Positions 26,087 to 34,867 are shown, counted from the first letter of the stretch. The stretch: 64,000 nt of DNA from Pseudomonadota bacterium (GCA_018241265.1 JAFEEF010000043.1:62001-126000); one strand, 5' to 3'. Numbers and translations are program-made. The notes: generated from the letters alone by a model not told the origin.

Positions 26087-27100
26087 ATGCGCATCCTGAT
26101 CCTCGGCGGCGGTGTCTTCCTCGGCGCGGCCACGCTCGTCGCGGCGCTGGCACGCGGCCACACGCTCACCGTCTTCAACCGCGGCCGCGCACGCGGCAGC
26201 TGGCCGCAGGGCGTCGACGTGCTGACCGGCGACCGCGCCTCGGACCTGAGCGCGCTGGCCGGCGGCCAATGGGATGCGGTGATCGACACCTGCGGCTACG
26301 TGCCGGCCGACGTCGAGCAGAGCGCCGAGCTGCTGAAGTCGATCGGCCGCTATCTGTTCGTCTCCAGCGTCTCGGTCTATGCATCGACGCGGCATGCGCC
26401 GATCGTCGAAACGGACGCGGTCGCACCGTTCGACGCGATCGCGCCGGACGATCGCAACCTCGAACACTACGGACCGCAGAAGGCCGCCTGCGAAGCCGTC
26501 GTGCAACGCCTGCTCGGCGAGCGCGCGCTCATCGTGCGGCCCGGGCTGATCGTCGGCCCGGGCGACCGCAGCGGACGCTTCTCCTATTGGCCGTGGCGCG
26601 TCGCCGCGGGTGGTGACATGCTGGTGCCGGACGTGGCGCCGACCGAGCCGCTGCAGTTCATCGACGTGCGCGACCTCGCGGCGTGGATGGTGCTGCTGCT
26701 CGAACGCGGCGAGCGTGGCGTCTTCAATGCGACCGGCCCGGTCGTGCCCGAGCCCGACTGGACCTGGCCGGCGTTGATCGATGCGTGCCGCGCCGAAGCG
26801 ACCGCACGCGGGCTGCCGGTCGCCGAAGCCGTCAGGCTCGGCGAGCAGTTCCTGGTCGACCGCGGCGTCGCGCCGTGGACCGAGCTGCCGCTCTGGCTGC
26901 CCGGCAGCGATCCCGACTACGCCGGCTTCAACCGCGTCGACCTGACCCGTGCCGCGCAGGCCGGCCTCGTGACGCGACCGCTGCGCGAGACGGTGGCCGC
27001 GGTGCTCGACGAAGGCCTGCCGGCGGCGGACGATCGGCGGCTGAAGGGCAAGCTGACGCGCGAGCGCGAGGCGGAGTTGATCGCGGCCTTTCGGCCCTGA
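26087..27100 (+). CDS. NAD-dependent epimerase/dehydratase family protein
   Basis: 337-aa extended-SDR protein. The N-terminal nucleotide motif is ILILGGGVFLGAATLVAAL, followed by VFNRGRARGSWPQGVDVLTGDR. The catalytic area contains FVSSVSVYAS and later HYGPQKAACE (Y-x-x-x-K). The family covers isoflavone-reductase/epimerase-like enzymes on sugar-nucleotide or other substrates; the substrate is unknown. It follows pcaF by 26 bp, with a 12-bp palindrome CCGGAGCTCCGG between, so co-transcription is uncertain. Confidence 0.82.
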   Translation: MRILILGGGVFLGAATLVAALARGHTLTVFNRGRARGSWPQGVDVLTGDRASDLSALAGGQWDAVIDTCGYVPADVEQSAELLKSIGRYLFVSSVSVYASTRHAPIVETDAVAPFDAIAPDDRNLEHYGPQKAACEAVVQRLLGERALIVRPGLIVGPGDRSGRFSYWPWRVAAGGDMLVPDVAPTEPLQFIDVRDLAAWMVLLLERGERGVFNATGPVVPEPDWTWPALIDACRAEATARGLPVAEAVRLGEQFLVDRGVAPWTELPLWLPGSDPDYAGFNRVDLTRAAQAGLVTRPLRETVAAVLDEGLPAADDRRLKGKLTREREAELIAAFRP

Positions 27101-27105
27101 CGACG

Positions 27106-27363
27106 TCAGCGCGCCGGCTTGGAAACCAGCGGAAAGGCCACCGGATCGCGGATCGAATCGATCGCCAGATCGACGTCGAGCTGCGGCCAATAGAGATGGT
27201 TGGCGGTGGGCCGCTGGACGTCGATGAGCTGCTCGATCGTCGCCTGCTTGAACCACGGAAATTCCGCGAAAGGAACCGCCAGCTCCTCGTCGCCGAGCAG
27301 CAGCCAGAAGCCGTGCCTCGACACGTTGGTAACTTCAGCCGCCGAAGTGCCGATGCCAAGCAT
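27106..27363 (-). CDS. DUF2442 domain-containing protein
   Basis: 85-aa protein: EVTNVSRHGFWLLLGDEELAVPF, FPWFKQATIEQLIDVQRP, HLYWPQLDVDLAIDSIRDPVAFPL. This is the DUF2442 pattern, in which Phe-Trp and LYWPxLDVDL blocks are diagnostic. These genes often follow DUF4160 genes as a small two-gene unit resembling toxin-antitoxin pairs, with no proven activity known to me. ATG 27363 has GGAG 8 nt upstream. It overlaps the end of a broken DUF4160 gene, so it is now an orphan partner. Confidence 0.85.
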   Translation of the reverse strand: MLGIGTSAAEVTNVSRHGFWLLLGDEELAVPFAEFPWFKQATIEQLIDVQRPTANHLYWPQLDVDLAIDSIRDPVAFPLVSKPAR

Positions 27364-27546
27364 CCTGGATCTCCGAAACATGCAATTCGACGACGGCCTG
27401 CGCTTGGCGCAGCGGTGCTGCCGACAGGCCGATATTCGTCGCCAAGTGTACGGCCGGAGTCAACCAGAACTTGGCCTCTCCCGCGGCTCCTCGCGCGAGA
27501 AGAAGAACAGACGGAATTGGCCATCTCGGACGACCGTGGGAGCCAT
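27335..27546 (-). pseudogene. DUF4160 domain gene, broken by internal deletion/frameshift
   Basis: The N-terminal DUF4160 segment reads MAPTVVRDGQFRLFFFSREE from ATG 27546, then hits a TGA after about 28 codons. The C-terminal half is intact in another frame: GEAKFWLTPAVHLATN, then EIQDAWHRHFGG, ending at 27335. Full-length homologues have a PHVHV-type histidine block between these halves; it is missing here. A deletion of about eight codons that also shifted the frame is the simplest explanation. The adjacent DUF2442 gene is intact. Confidence 0.8.
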
Positions 27547-27596
27547 AGCCGCACTGTAGCGATGCCGCAGTCAAACGGGCGAATCCGACACGGCCA

Positions 27597-28301
27597 TCAA
27601 CGCGCCACGGCCAACCACCGCTCCAGCCGCCCCGGGTCCGCCAGCAGCTCGTCGCTCGCCCCTTCGTGCACCACTTGCCCGCGGTCGAGCACCACCGTCC
27701 GCTGCGTGATCGGCAGCACCTGCTTCGGGTTCTGCTCGACGATGATCGCCGACAGGCCCTCGTCGCGCACGATGCGCGCGATCGAGCGCAGCAGCTCCTC
27801 GACGATGATCGGCGCCAGGCCTTCGAGCGGCTCGTCGAGCAGCAGCAGCTTCGGGTTGAGCACGAGCGCGCGCGCCACCGCGAGCATCTGCTGCTCGCCG
27901 CCCGAGAGCTGGTTGCCGAGGTTGCCCTGGCGCTCGGCGAGGCGCGGGAACATCTCGTAGGCCCGCGCCACGGTCCACGGCCCGGGCCGGGCGACCGCGG
28001 TCAGGTTCTCGTGCACCGTCAGCGACTTGAAGATGTTGCGCTCCTGCGGCACCCAGCCGATGCCCGCCGCGGCGCGCCGGTACGGCGGCAGCGGCGTCAG
28101 GTCGACGCCGCCGAGCACGATGCGCCCGGCATGGCGTCGCGTCGCGCCGACCAGCGTGTTCAGCAAGGTCGTCTTGCCGGTGCCGTTGCGGCCGAGCAGC
28201 GCGAGCGACTGACCGGCGTCGAGCGCGAAGCTCACGCCCTGCACGACGACGGCTTCGCCATAGCCCGAGCGCAAGCCTTCGACGCGCAGCAGCTCAGCCA
28301 T
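27597..28301 (-). CDS. livF: Liv-type ABC transporter ATPase LivF (second system)
   Basis: 234-aa ATPase with Walker A GRNGTGKTT, signature LSGGEQQM, Walker B KLLLLDEPLEGLAP and VEQN at the H-loop position. It overlaps the stop of livG by 8 bp. It is the last gene of a binding protein-livH-livM-livG-livF operon read leftward from 32132. The substrate is unknown. Confidence 0.94.
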   Translation of the reverse strand: MAELLRVEGLRSGYGEAVVVQGVSFALDAGQSLALLGRNGTGKTTLLNTLVGATRRHAGRIVLGGVDLTPLPPYRRAAAGIGWVPQERNIFKSLTVHENLTAVARPGPWTVARAYEMFPRLAERQGNLGNQLSGGEQQMLAVARALVLNPKLLLLDEPLEGLAPIIVEELLRSIARIVRDEGLSAIIVEQNPKQVLPITQRTVVLDRGQVVHEGASDELLADPGRLERWLAVAR

Positions 28302-29055
28302 GGCCGTTGTGCCCCTGGCCGAGGTAGACGTCCTTCACGCGCGGATCGTCGGCGATCGCCTGCACGTCGCCGTCGGCGAACAGCGTGCCGTTGACGAGCA
28401 CCGTCACGCGCCCGGCGAAGTTGAAGACGAGGTCCATGTCGTGCTCGATCAGCAGCACCGAGACGTCGGCCGGCAGCGCGTTGATGATGTCGAAGATCTC
28501 CTGCCGCTCGCCTTCCGGCACGCCGGCCACCGGCTCGTCGAGCAGCAGCACGCGCGGGCGGCCGGCGAGCGCGGTCGCGATCTCGAGCAGCCGGCGCTTG
28601 CCGTACGGCAGTTGCGCGACCGGCACGTTCATCACGTCGTCGAGATGGAACTGCGCGAGCAGCGTGTCGCAGGCGTCGGCCACTGCGGCGTCGCGCCCGA
28701 GGCGCTGCCAGAACCGCGCGCTGCGGCCGAGACGCGCCGTCACCGCGAGCGCCAGCGACGTCAGCGGCGTCAGCTGCGGGAACAGCTGGTTGATCTGGAA
28801 CGTGCGCACCATGCCGCGCCGCACGCGGCGGTGCGGCGCGAGGCGCGTGATGTCGTCGCCGTCGAGCCAGATCGACCCGGCGGTCGGCGCCACGACGCCG
28901 GTCAGGAGGTTCACGAGCGTCGTCTTGCCGGCGCCGTTCGGGCCGATCAGCGCATGGCGCGCGCCCTGCAGCACTTGCAGCGACACGTCGTTGGTCGGCG
29001 TGATGCCGCCGTAGCGCTTCACGAGACCGCGCGTCTCGAGCACCACGGCGGTCAT
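28294..29055 (-). CDS. livG: Liv-type ABC transporter ATPase LivG (second system)
   Basis: 253-aa ATPase with Walker A GPNGAGKTTLVN, LivG-type signature AQLPYGKRRLLEIA, Walker B VLLLDEPVAGV and H-loop VLLIEHDMDLV. The start overlaps the livM stop (ATGA), and the end overlaps livF, giving tight translational coupling. Confidence 0.94.
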   Translation of the reverse strand: MTAVVLETRGLVKRYGGITPTNDVSLQVLQGARHALIGPNGAGKTTLVNLLTGVVAPTAGSIWLDGDDITRLAPHRRVRRGMVRTFQINQLFPQLTPLTSLALAVTARLGRSARFWQRLGRDAAVADACDTLLAQFHLDDVMNVPVAQLPYGKRRLLEIATALAGRPRVLLLDEPVAGVPEGERQEIFDIINALPADVSVLLIEHDMDLVFNFAGRVTVLVNGTLFADGDVQAIADDPRVKDVYLGQGHNGHG

Positions 29056-30041
29056 GCCTTGAACCTCCGCCGCCGGCCCGCCGGCCGCAGCAAGCGCTCG
29101 CGGCCGACCAGCACCAGCGCGACCAGGAACAGGCCGAGCCAGAAGTTCCAGTACTGCGGCGTCCACGCCGAGATCAGGTCGTGCAGCAGCTTGAACACGA
29201 CCGCGCCGAAGATGCCGCCGTACAGATACCCGGTGCCGCCGATCACGAGCACGAGCAGCACCTCGGCGCTGCGGTGGAAGTCGAAGCCGTCGAGCGACGC
29301 GAAGCCGCTGGTCTGCGCCAGCAGCCCGCCGGCCGCGCCGGCGATCGCGCCGCCGAGCGTGTAGGCCGCGACCAGGCGCGCCTGCACCGACAGGCCGATG
29401 CTCGCGGCCCGCAGGCGGTTGTCGCGCAGGGCCTGCAAGGACACGCCGAACGGCGACCGCACGACGCGCCGGCAGACGAGCAGGCAGACGATCAGCACCG
29501 CCAGGCTGTACGCATAGGCGACGCGCCCGCCGAGGTCGAAGTCGAATGCGCCGAACGGCGTCCGCAGCGCGCCGATCACGACGCCCTGCAGGCCGTCGGC
29601 CCCGCCGGTCAGCCAGTCGAGCTTGTTCGCGAGCTCGTAGAGGATCAGCGCGACGCCGAGCGTGACCATCAGCCGCGTCAGGTCCGAGCCGCGCAGGATC
29701 AGGAAGCTGGTGACGAAGCCGAGCAGCGCCGCCAGCCCGGTCGCCACGACCAGGCCGACCCACGGATCGGGCATCACGAGCTTGGCGAACAGCGCCGCCG
29801 CATAGGCACCGAAGCCGAGGAACGCCGCATGGCCGAGCGACACGACGCCGGCATAGCCGAGGATGACGTCGAGCGACAGCGCGAACAGCGCGAGGATCGC
29901 GATCTCGTTGAGCAGCAGCGCCTGGCCGGGCAGCGCGAACCACGAGACCACGAGCACGACGTAGACCGCGATCTCCCACGGCCGCCAGCGGCTCGCTGCC
30001 GCCAGGCCGTCGGCCGCCGACAGGCGACGCGGCGCATTCAT
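29052..30041 (-). CDS. livM: Liv-type ABC transporter permease LivM (second system)
   Basis: 329-aa permease with the LivM motif LGYAGVVSLGHAAFLGFGAY, transmembrane helices throughout, a SPFGVSLQALRDNRLRAASIG cytoplasmic loop and VIGGTGYLYGGIFGA near the end. An extra polar N-terminal stretch of about 20 residues precedes the first helix. The start overlaps the livH stop (ATGA). Confidence 0.93.
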   Translation of the reverse strand: MNAPRRLSAADGLAAASRWRPWEIAVYVVLVVSWFALPGQALLLNEIAILALFALSLDVILGYAGVVSLGHAAFLGFGAYAAALFAKLVMPDPWVGLVVATGLAALLGFVTSFLILRGSDLTRLMVTLGVALILYELANKLDWLTGGADGLQGVVIGALRTPFGAFDFDLGGRVAYAYSLAVLIVCLLVCRRVVRSPFGVSLQALRDNRLRAASIGLSVQARLVAAYTLGGAIAGAAGGLLAQTSGFASLDGFDFHRSAEVLLVLVIGGTGYLYGGIFGAVVFKLLHDLISAWTPQYWNFWLGLFLVALVLVGRERLLRPAGRRRRFKA

Positions 30042-30901
30042 CGTCCTGCCCCGGCGCGCGCGAACAAGCCCTGCGGCCGCACCAGCAGGATCACGATCAT
30101 CAGCGTGTAGACGACGAACGCGCCGAGCTTGGGCACGTAGTACTTGCCGAACACGTCGGCGATGCCGAGCAGGAGCGCCGCGAGCAGCGGTCCGGTCAGG
30201 GTCGTCGTGCCGCCGACCGCGCAGACGATCAGGAAATAGATCATGAACTTCAGCGGGAAGCCCGGGTCGAGGCCCAGCACCTCGGTGCCGAGCGCGCCGC
30301 CGAGTCCGGCCAGGCCCGAGCCGACCGCGAAGGTCGAGAGGAAGATGCGGTTGACGTCGAGGCCGAGGCCGCTCGCGACGCGCGGATCGTCGACCGACGC
30401 GCGCAGCTGGCTGCCGAAGCGGGTGCGCGTCAGCACCCATTGCAGCGCCACGGTCAGCAGGCCGCAGACGACGATCACGAACAGCCGGTACTTGCCGATG
30501 CCGACCCACGAGATGTCGAAGCGGCCCTGCAGCCAGCCGGGCACCTGGATGTTCTGCTGCATCGAGCCGACGAGGTAGTCGACCGCCGTCACCGCCATGA
30601 ACACGAGGCCGATCGAGAACAGCACCTGGTCGAGGTGCGGCTTGCCGTAGAGGCGCCGATAGAGCAGCGGCTCGAGCACCGCGCCGAGCGCGGCGGTACC
30701 GATGAACGCGAGCGGCAGGCAGGCCAGGAACGGCACGCCGAGCCGGTTCATCAGCAGCACGGTGATGTAGCCGCCCGCCATCGCGAACGCGCCGTGCGCG
30801 AGGTTGACGAAGTTCATCAGCCCGAGCGTCACGGCGAGGCCGAGCGCGAGGACGAACAGCAGCATGCCGTAGGCGATGCCGTCGAAGAGCAGCGTGAGCA
30901 T
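30038..30901 (-). CDS. livH: Liv-type ABC transporter permease LivH (second system)
   Basis: 287-aa permease beginning MLTLLFDGIAYGMLLFVLALGLAVTLGLMNFVNLAHGAF, the standard LivH opening. VCAVGGTTTLTGPLLAALLLG marks the conserved C-terminal loop, and LLVRPQGLF the end. It starts 46 bp after the binding-protein gene. Confidence 0.93.
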   Translation of the reverse strand: MLTLLFDGIAYGMLLFVLALGLAVTLGLMNFVNLAHGAFAMAGGYITVLLMNRLGVPFLACLPLAFIGTAALGAVLEPLLYRRLYGKPHLDQVLFSIGLVFMAVTAVDYLVGSMQQNIQVPGWLQGRFDISWVGIGKYRLFVIVVCGLLTVALQWVLTRTRFGSQLRASVDDPRVASGLGLDVNRIFLSTFAVGSGLAGLGGALGTEVLGLDPGFPLKFMIYFLIVCAVGGTTTLTGPLLAALLLGIADVFGKYYVPKLGAFVVYTLMIVILLVRPQGLFARAGAGR

Positions 30902-30947
30902 GGGCCGTGGCGCGCGGAGGTTTGACTTGCCGCAGCGCCGAACACGC

Positions 30948-32132
30948 CTACTTCGACTTCCCGGGATCCTTCACCGCCTTGATCACGTCGAACTCGACGT
31001 TGTAGAGCTGGTTGCCCATCGCCGGCACGCGTTCGACCTTGCGGATGTAGACGTCCTGCACGATGTCGCGCGTCTGCGCATCGATCAGCACCGGGCCGCG
31101 CGGGCTTTCGAAGACCTGGCCCTTCATCGCCTCGAGCAGCTTCTCGCCGCCTTCGCCCTTGGTCGCTTCGAGCGCCTTGTAGATGATGCGCATGCCGTCG
31201 TAGCCGCCGACCGCCATGAAGTTGGGCCGGAACTTGTTGGCGGCCTGGAAGGCATCGACGAACTTCTTGTTGAGCGCCGACGGATGCGCTGCCGAGTAGT
31301 GGTGCGAGTTGACGACGCCGAGCGCGACGTCGCCCATGTCGTTGAGCTGATCGTCGTCGGTGACGTCGCCGGTCGCGATCAGCCTGATGCCGCTCTTGTC
31401 GAGTCCGCGTTCGGCGAACTGCTTCATGAACGCCGCGCCCTGCCCGGACGGCAAGAAGACGAACAGCGCATCGGGCTTGGCATCGGACACCTTCTGCAGC
31501 ACCGGCGCGAAGTCGGGCGACTTCAGCGGCGTGCGCAGCTTGTCGAGGATCTGGCCGCCGTCGAGGCGGAACTGGCTGTCGAAGAACTTCTCGGCATCGA
31601 AGCCGGGGCCGTAGTCGGCGACCAGCGTGACGACCTTCTTGATCTTGTTCTTGGCCGCCCAGTCGGCGATCGCGACGGTGACCTGCGGCAACGTGAAGCT
31701 GCTGCGCACGATGAAGGGCGACGCCTGCGTGATGCTCGACGTGGCCGCCGCCATCACGACCTCGGGCGTCTTGCTCTGCGTCGCGAGCGGCGCGACCGAC
31801 AGCGCGCACGGCGTGATGCCGAAGCCGGCGAGCACGGTCACCTTGTCGTTGACGATCAGCTCCTGCGCGAGGCGCTTGGTGGTGTCGGGCACCGCGGCGT
31901 CGTCCTTCAGGATCACCTCGACCTTGCGGCCCGCGACCTTGTCGCCGTTCTGCGCGATCCACAGCTTGACGGCGGCGTCGATCTGCTTGCCGGTCGATGC
32001 GGACTGGCCGGTCATCGGCAGGATCAGGCCGATCCTGATCGGGCCGGCATCCGCGGCCCAGGCCGGCGTCGCGACCGCGCCGGTGGCGACCGTGCCCCAT
32101 GCCGCCTTGAGGAGAGTACGTCTGGATGTCAT
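30948..32132 (-). CDS. Liv-type periplasmic binding protein with a twin-arginine-like signal
   Basis: 394-aa binding protein whose signal peptide carries SRRTLLK followed by a hydrophobic stretch and ATPAWA, which fits Tat export of a folded protein. The mature part has IRIGLILPMTGQSASTGKQIDAAV and FGITPCALSVAPLATQSKTP, typical of Peripla_BP_6. Tat export is uncommon for Liv binding proteins of E. coli but frequent in Burkholderiales. It heads the operon of the second Liv system. The ligand is unknown. Confidence 0.9.
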   Translation of the reverse strand: MTSRRTLLKAAWGTVATGAVATPAWAADAGPIRIGLILPMTGQSASTGKQIDAAVKLWIAQNGDKVAGRKVEVILKDDAAVPDTTKRLAQELIVNDKVTVLAGFGITPCALSVAPLATQSKTPEVVMAAATSSITQASPFIVRSSFTLPQVTVAIADWAAKNKIKKVVTLVADYGPGFDAEKFFDSQFRLDGGQILDKLRTPLKSPDFAPVLQKVSDAKPDALFVFLPSGQGAAFMKQFAERGLDKSGIRLIATGDVTDDDQLNDMGDVALGVVNSHHYSAAHPSALNKKFVDAFQAANKFRPNFMAVGGYDGMRIIYKALEATKGEGGEKLLEAMKGQVFESPRGPVLIDAQTRDIVQDVYIRKVERVPAMGNQLYNVEFDVIKAVKDPGKSK

Positions 32133-32298
32133 GAAGGCTCCGCTGTAGGGCGCATGCGGCCCTCGTTCGAGATGGTGTCGGAATGTAGCAAAGGGACTGC
32201 GTCGGAACCACGGTAACGACACGGGGAAACCGGCGCGCGAACCAGGCCGCCGACCTATCATCGGCCGCCCGCTTCATCCTCACCGCGCCGAGACGACC

Positions 32299-33414
32299 AT
32301 GACGCTTCGCACCAAGCCGCCGTTCCGCGCCGACCATGTCGGCAGCTTCCTGCGCCCGAAGGTCCTGCTCGATGCCCGCGAGCAGCATGCGAAAGGCGAG
32401 ATCGGCGCCGCGCAGTTGCGCGCCGTCGAGGACGAGGCGATCACGGAGATCGTCAGGTTCCAGGAGGACGTCGGCCTGCAGTCGATCACCGACGGCGAGT
32501 TCCGTCGCACCTACTTCCACATCGACTTCCTCGAGCAGCTCGGCGGCGTGAAGACCGACATTCCGGTCACCGTCAGGAAGCCCGACGGCACCGAGGAGCT
32601 GGCGCCGCCGGTGATGCGCGTGATCGACAAGGTGCGCCATGCCAAGGACATCCAGCGCGCCGACTTCGAGTACCTGAAGTCGCAGGTGTCGGCGGGCCGG
32701 ACGCCGAAAGTGACGATCCCGTCGCCGACGATGCTGCACTTCCGCGGCGGCCGTGCCGGCATCAGCAAGGACGCCTATCCCGAGCTCGACCCGGACTTCT
32801 ACGACGACGTCGCCCGCGCCTATGGCGACGAGCTGCGGTCGCTGGCCGCGGCCGGCTGCACCTACGTGCAGATGGACGACACCAACATGGCCTACCTGTG
32901 CGACGAGAAGATGCGCGCGGCGGCCCGCCAGCGCGGCGACGATCCGAACGAGCTGCCGCACCGCTACGCCGGCTTCATCAACAAGGTCGTCGCGCAGAAG
33001 CCCGCCGGCATGACGCTCGCGATGCACCTGTGCCGCGGCAACTTCAAGAGCACGCACGCAGCGGCCGGCAACTACGAGCCGGTGGCCGAGGCGCTGCTCG
33101 CCGAGATGAACCTCGACGCCTACTTCATGGAGTACGACGACGACCGCTCCGGCGACTTCCGGCCGCTGCGCCATCTGCCCAAGGGCAAGATCGTCGTGCT
33201 CGGCCTCGTGACGACGAAGTTCGGCCAGATGGAGAGCAAGGACACGTTGAAGCGGCGCATCGACGAAGCGGCCCGGCATGCGCCGCTCGAGCAGCTCGCG
33301 CTCAGCCCGCAATGCGGCTTCTCGAGCACGGTGCACGGCAACAACATCGCGGTCGAAGCGCAACGCGCCAAGTTGCAGCTCGTGGTCGAAGTGGCGCAAG
33401 AGGTCTGGGGTTGA
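32299..33414 (+). CDS. Cobalamin-independent methionine synthase II family protein (MetE C-terminal-like)
   Basis: 371-aa protein matching the catalytic half of MetE only, starting PPFRADHVGSFLRP. Zinc ligands are visible as HLC in MTLAMHLCRGNF and the cysteine in LSPQCGFSS; YVQMDDTNMAYLCDEKM is the conserved central block. Proteins of this size transfer methyl groups from folates or other donors to thiols; several act in catabolic demethylation rather than methionine synthesis. The beta-lactamase gene overlaps its stop codon (TTGA). It is divergent from the second liv operon, with 166 bp between starts. Confidence 0.88.
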   Translation: MTLRTKPPFRADHVGSFLRPKVLLDAREQHAKGEIGAAQLRAVEDEAITEIVRFQEDVGLQSITDGEFRRTYFHIDFLEQLGGVKTDIPVTVRKPDGTEELAPPVMRVIDKVRHAKDIQRADFEYLKSQVSAGRTPKVTIPSPTMLHFRGGRAGISKDAYPELDPDFYDDVARAYGDELRSLAAAGCTYVQMDDTNMAYLCDEKMRAAARQRGDDPNELPHRYAGFINKVVAQKPAGMTLAMHLCRGNFKSTHAAAGNYEPVAEALLAEMNLDAYFMEYDDDRSGDFRPLRHLPKGKIVVLGLVTTKFGQMESKDTLKRRIDEAARHAPLEQLALSPQCGFSSTVHGNNIAVEAQRAKLQLVVEVAQEVWG

Positions 33415-34298
33415 GCGGAACGCGGCGGCGGCGCGTTCTCGCGGCCGGCCTGGCGGCCGCGTTGCCGCGCGCCCCCGCATGGGCGACCGCCGCGGCGCCT
33501 TCATCGACCTTCGAGCACGCCGCCGCCGCGATCGAGGCGCGCATCGGCGGCAAGATCGGCGTCGCCGCGTTCGACGCCGGCCGTGGCCGATGGCTGATGT
33601 ACCAACCCGATCGCCGGATGGCGATGTGCTCGGTGTTCAAGCTGCCGCTCGCATGCGCCGTCGCGGCCCGGGTCGATGCCGGCCGCTTGCACTGGGATCA
33701 GCCGGTGCACTTCGGCGCCGCCGATCTTCAGCGTTACGCGCCGGTGGTGCGCGCGCATCTCGGGGCCGGCGCGCTCAGCGTGCGCGAGCTGTGCGCCGCG
33801 ATCATCGAGGTCAGCGACAACAGCGCGGCCAACCTGTTGCTCGGGTTGGTCGGCGGACCGGCCGGGCTCACCGCGTTCCTGCGTCGCAGCGGCGACGCGG
33901 TGACCCGCATCGACCGCACGGAGCCCGCGCTCAACAGCAACCTGCCCGACGATCCGCGCGACACCAGCACGCCGCGCGCCCTCGTGCAGACGACGCAGGC
34001 GCTGCTGCTCGGCAGCGTGCTGTCGCCCGATTCGCGCCAGGCGCTGATCGAATGGCTGGTCGCCGCCCAGACCGGCATGGCGCGCCTGCGCGCCGGGCTG
34101 CCTGCCGGCTGGCGCGCCGGCGACAAGACCGGCAGCGGCAGCCGCGCCGCGTGGAACGATGTCGCGATCGCCTGGCCGGGGGCGGCGCGCGGACCGATCG
34201 TCATCGCGATGCTGACGAGCGGCTCGCCGCGGCCGCAGGAGGACGTCGACGCGGCGCATGCGGAAGTCGCTCGTCTGATCGCGGGCGCCTGGGCCTAA
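33411..34298 (+). CDS. Class A beta-lactamase
   Basis: 295-aa serine beta-lactamase with every catalytic motif: S74-x-x-K77 in CSVFKLPLA, S135-D136-N137 in EVSDNSAAN, E171-x-x-L-N175 in RTEPALNSN, and K239-T-G in GDKTGSGS. The N-terminus has an arginine cluster (TRRRRVLAAGLAA) and PAWA, consistent with Tat or Sec export to the periplasm. The only start giving the full signal is TTG 33411, which overlaps the TGA of the preceding gene, so expression may be coupled and low. No AmpR-type LysR regulator is adjacent. Chromosomal class A enzymes are common in Burkholderiales. Confidence 0.92.
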   Translation: MSGTRRRRVLAAGLAAALPRAPAWATAAAPSSTFEHAAAAIEARIGGKIGVAAFDAGRGRWLMYQPDRRMAMCSVFKLPLACAVAARVDAGRLHWDQPVHFGAADLQRYAPVVRAHLGAGALSVRELCAAIIEVSDNSAANLLLGLVGGPAGLTAFLRRSGDAVTRIDRTEPALNSNLPDDPRDTSTPRALVQTTQALLLGSVLSPDSRQALIEWLVAAQTGMARLRAGLPAGWRAGDKTGSGSRAAWNDVAIAWPGAARGPIVIAMLTSGSPRPQEDVDAAHAEVARLIAGAWA

Positions 34299-34410
34299 GT
34301 CCGCCAACCGCGCCGCCGGCGCAGCCGGCCGATCGCCGCGAGGCCGCCGGCCATCGGCGCGGGCGTCTCGGGCTCGGCGACCGCGGCGACCGTCATCGCC
34401 AGCCGGTACG
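34295..34410 (-). pseudogene. C-terminal remnant of a secreted protein with a PEP-CTERM-like anchor
   Basis: Read leftward, this frame gives GVYPYRLAMTVAAVAEPE, then TPAPMAGGLAAIG and RRRR, ending at TAG 34295-34297. An E-P-E motif, a hydrophobic stretch and an arginine cluster at the extreme C-terminus match a degenerate PEP-CTERM sorting signal. Only about 40 codons remain; the rest of the gene is gone, replaced at about 34410 by the helicase remnant on the other strand. It touches the beta-lactamase stop. Confidence 0.5.
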
Positions 34411-34710
34411 GATAGACGCCTGTCCGACGCGCCCCCGGGCACGCTCATCGTCGTCGACTACCTGCAGTTGCTGGACCAGCGCCGCGACAAGCCGGCGCTC
34501 GATGCGCAGGTGCGCGAGCTCAAGGCGTTTGCCGACGAAAGGCGCGCGATCGTCGTGTGCCTGTCGCAGATCAGCCGAGACTACGAGCCGGCTTCCCGGC
34601 CCTACCCGGAACTGCGCGACGTGCGGTTGCCCAACCCGGTCGACTTGTCGTTCTTCGACAAGGCCTGCTTCCTCGCGAACGGCAGGATGCAGTTGCAGTT
34701 CGGCAGCTAG
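34411..34710 (+). pseudogene. 5'-truncated DnaB/RecA-like helicase fragment
   Basis: About 99 codons encode LSDAPPGTLIVVDYLQLLDQ (Walker B-like, VVDYLQLL), then VRELKAFADERRAIVVCLSQ and VRLPNPVDLSFFDKACFL, ending at TAG 34708. This is the C-terminal part of small DnaB/RecA-fold proteins annotated as DNA helicases in some proteobacteria. The upstream half with Walker A is absent. It abuts the PEP-CTERM-like remnant head to head at about 34410, so this looks like a deletion or recombination junction. An in-frame ATG exists at 34468 but would give a non-functional ATPase. Confidence 0.65.
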
Positions 34711-34836
34711 CCGAACGCCGGACCGGCGAGTCGCCGCGAACATCGCGACGGCGGCCGGCGTCTGCACAGCCCTCGTCGAGGCGAGAAATCGCGTGTGACG
34801 AACCGCACGCGCCATCCTCACGATGATGGATACCCG

Positions 34837-34867
34837 GTGACTACACTTGTTTGTCAGACTTTACAAT
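34837..34867 (+). promoter_or_regulatory. Candidate sigma-70 promoter of the polyene-type operon
   Basis: TACAAT at 34862-34867 is a good -10 element within a locally AT-richer stretch. GTGACT at 34837-34842 is a weak -35 (4 of 6) at a 19-bp spacing. It lies 72 bp before the first gene of the operon. The remaining part of 34711-34938 holds no gene. Confidence 0.4.

Noticed and set aside
34468-34710. A short complete gene from ATG 34468.
   Set aside because: The homologous sequence extends upstream of the ATG to about 34420, so it is the tail of a truncated gene rather than a small intact one.
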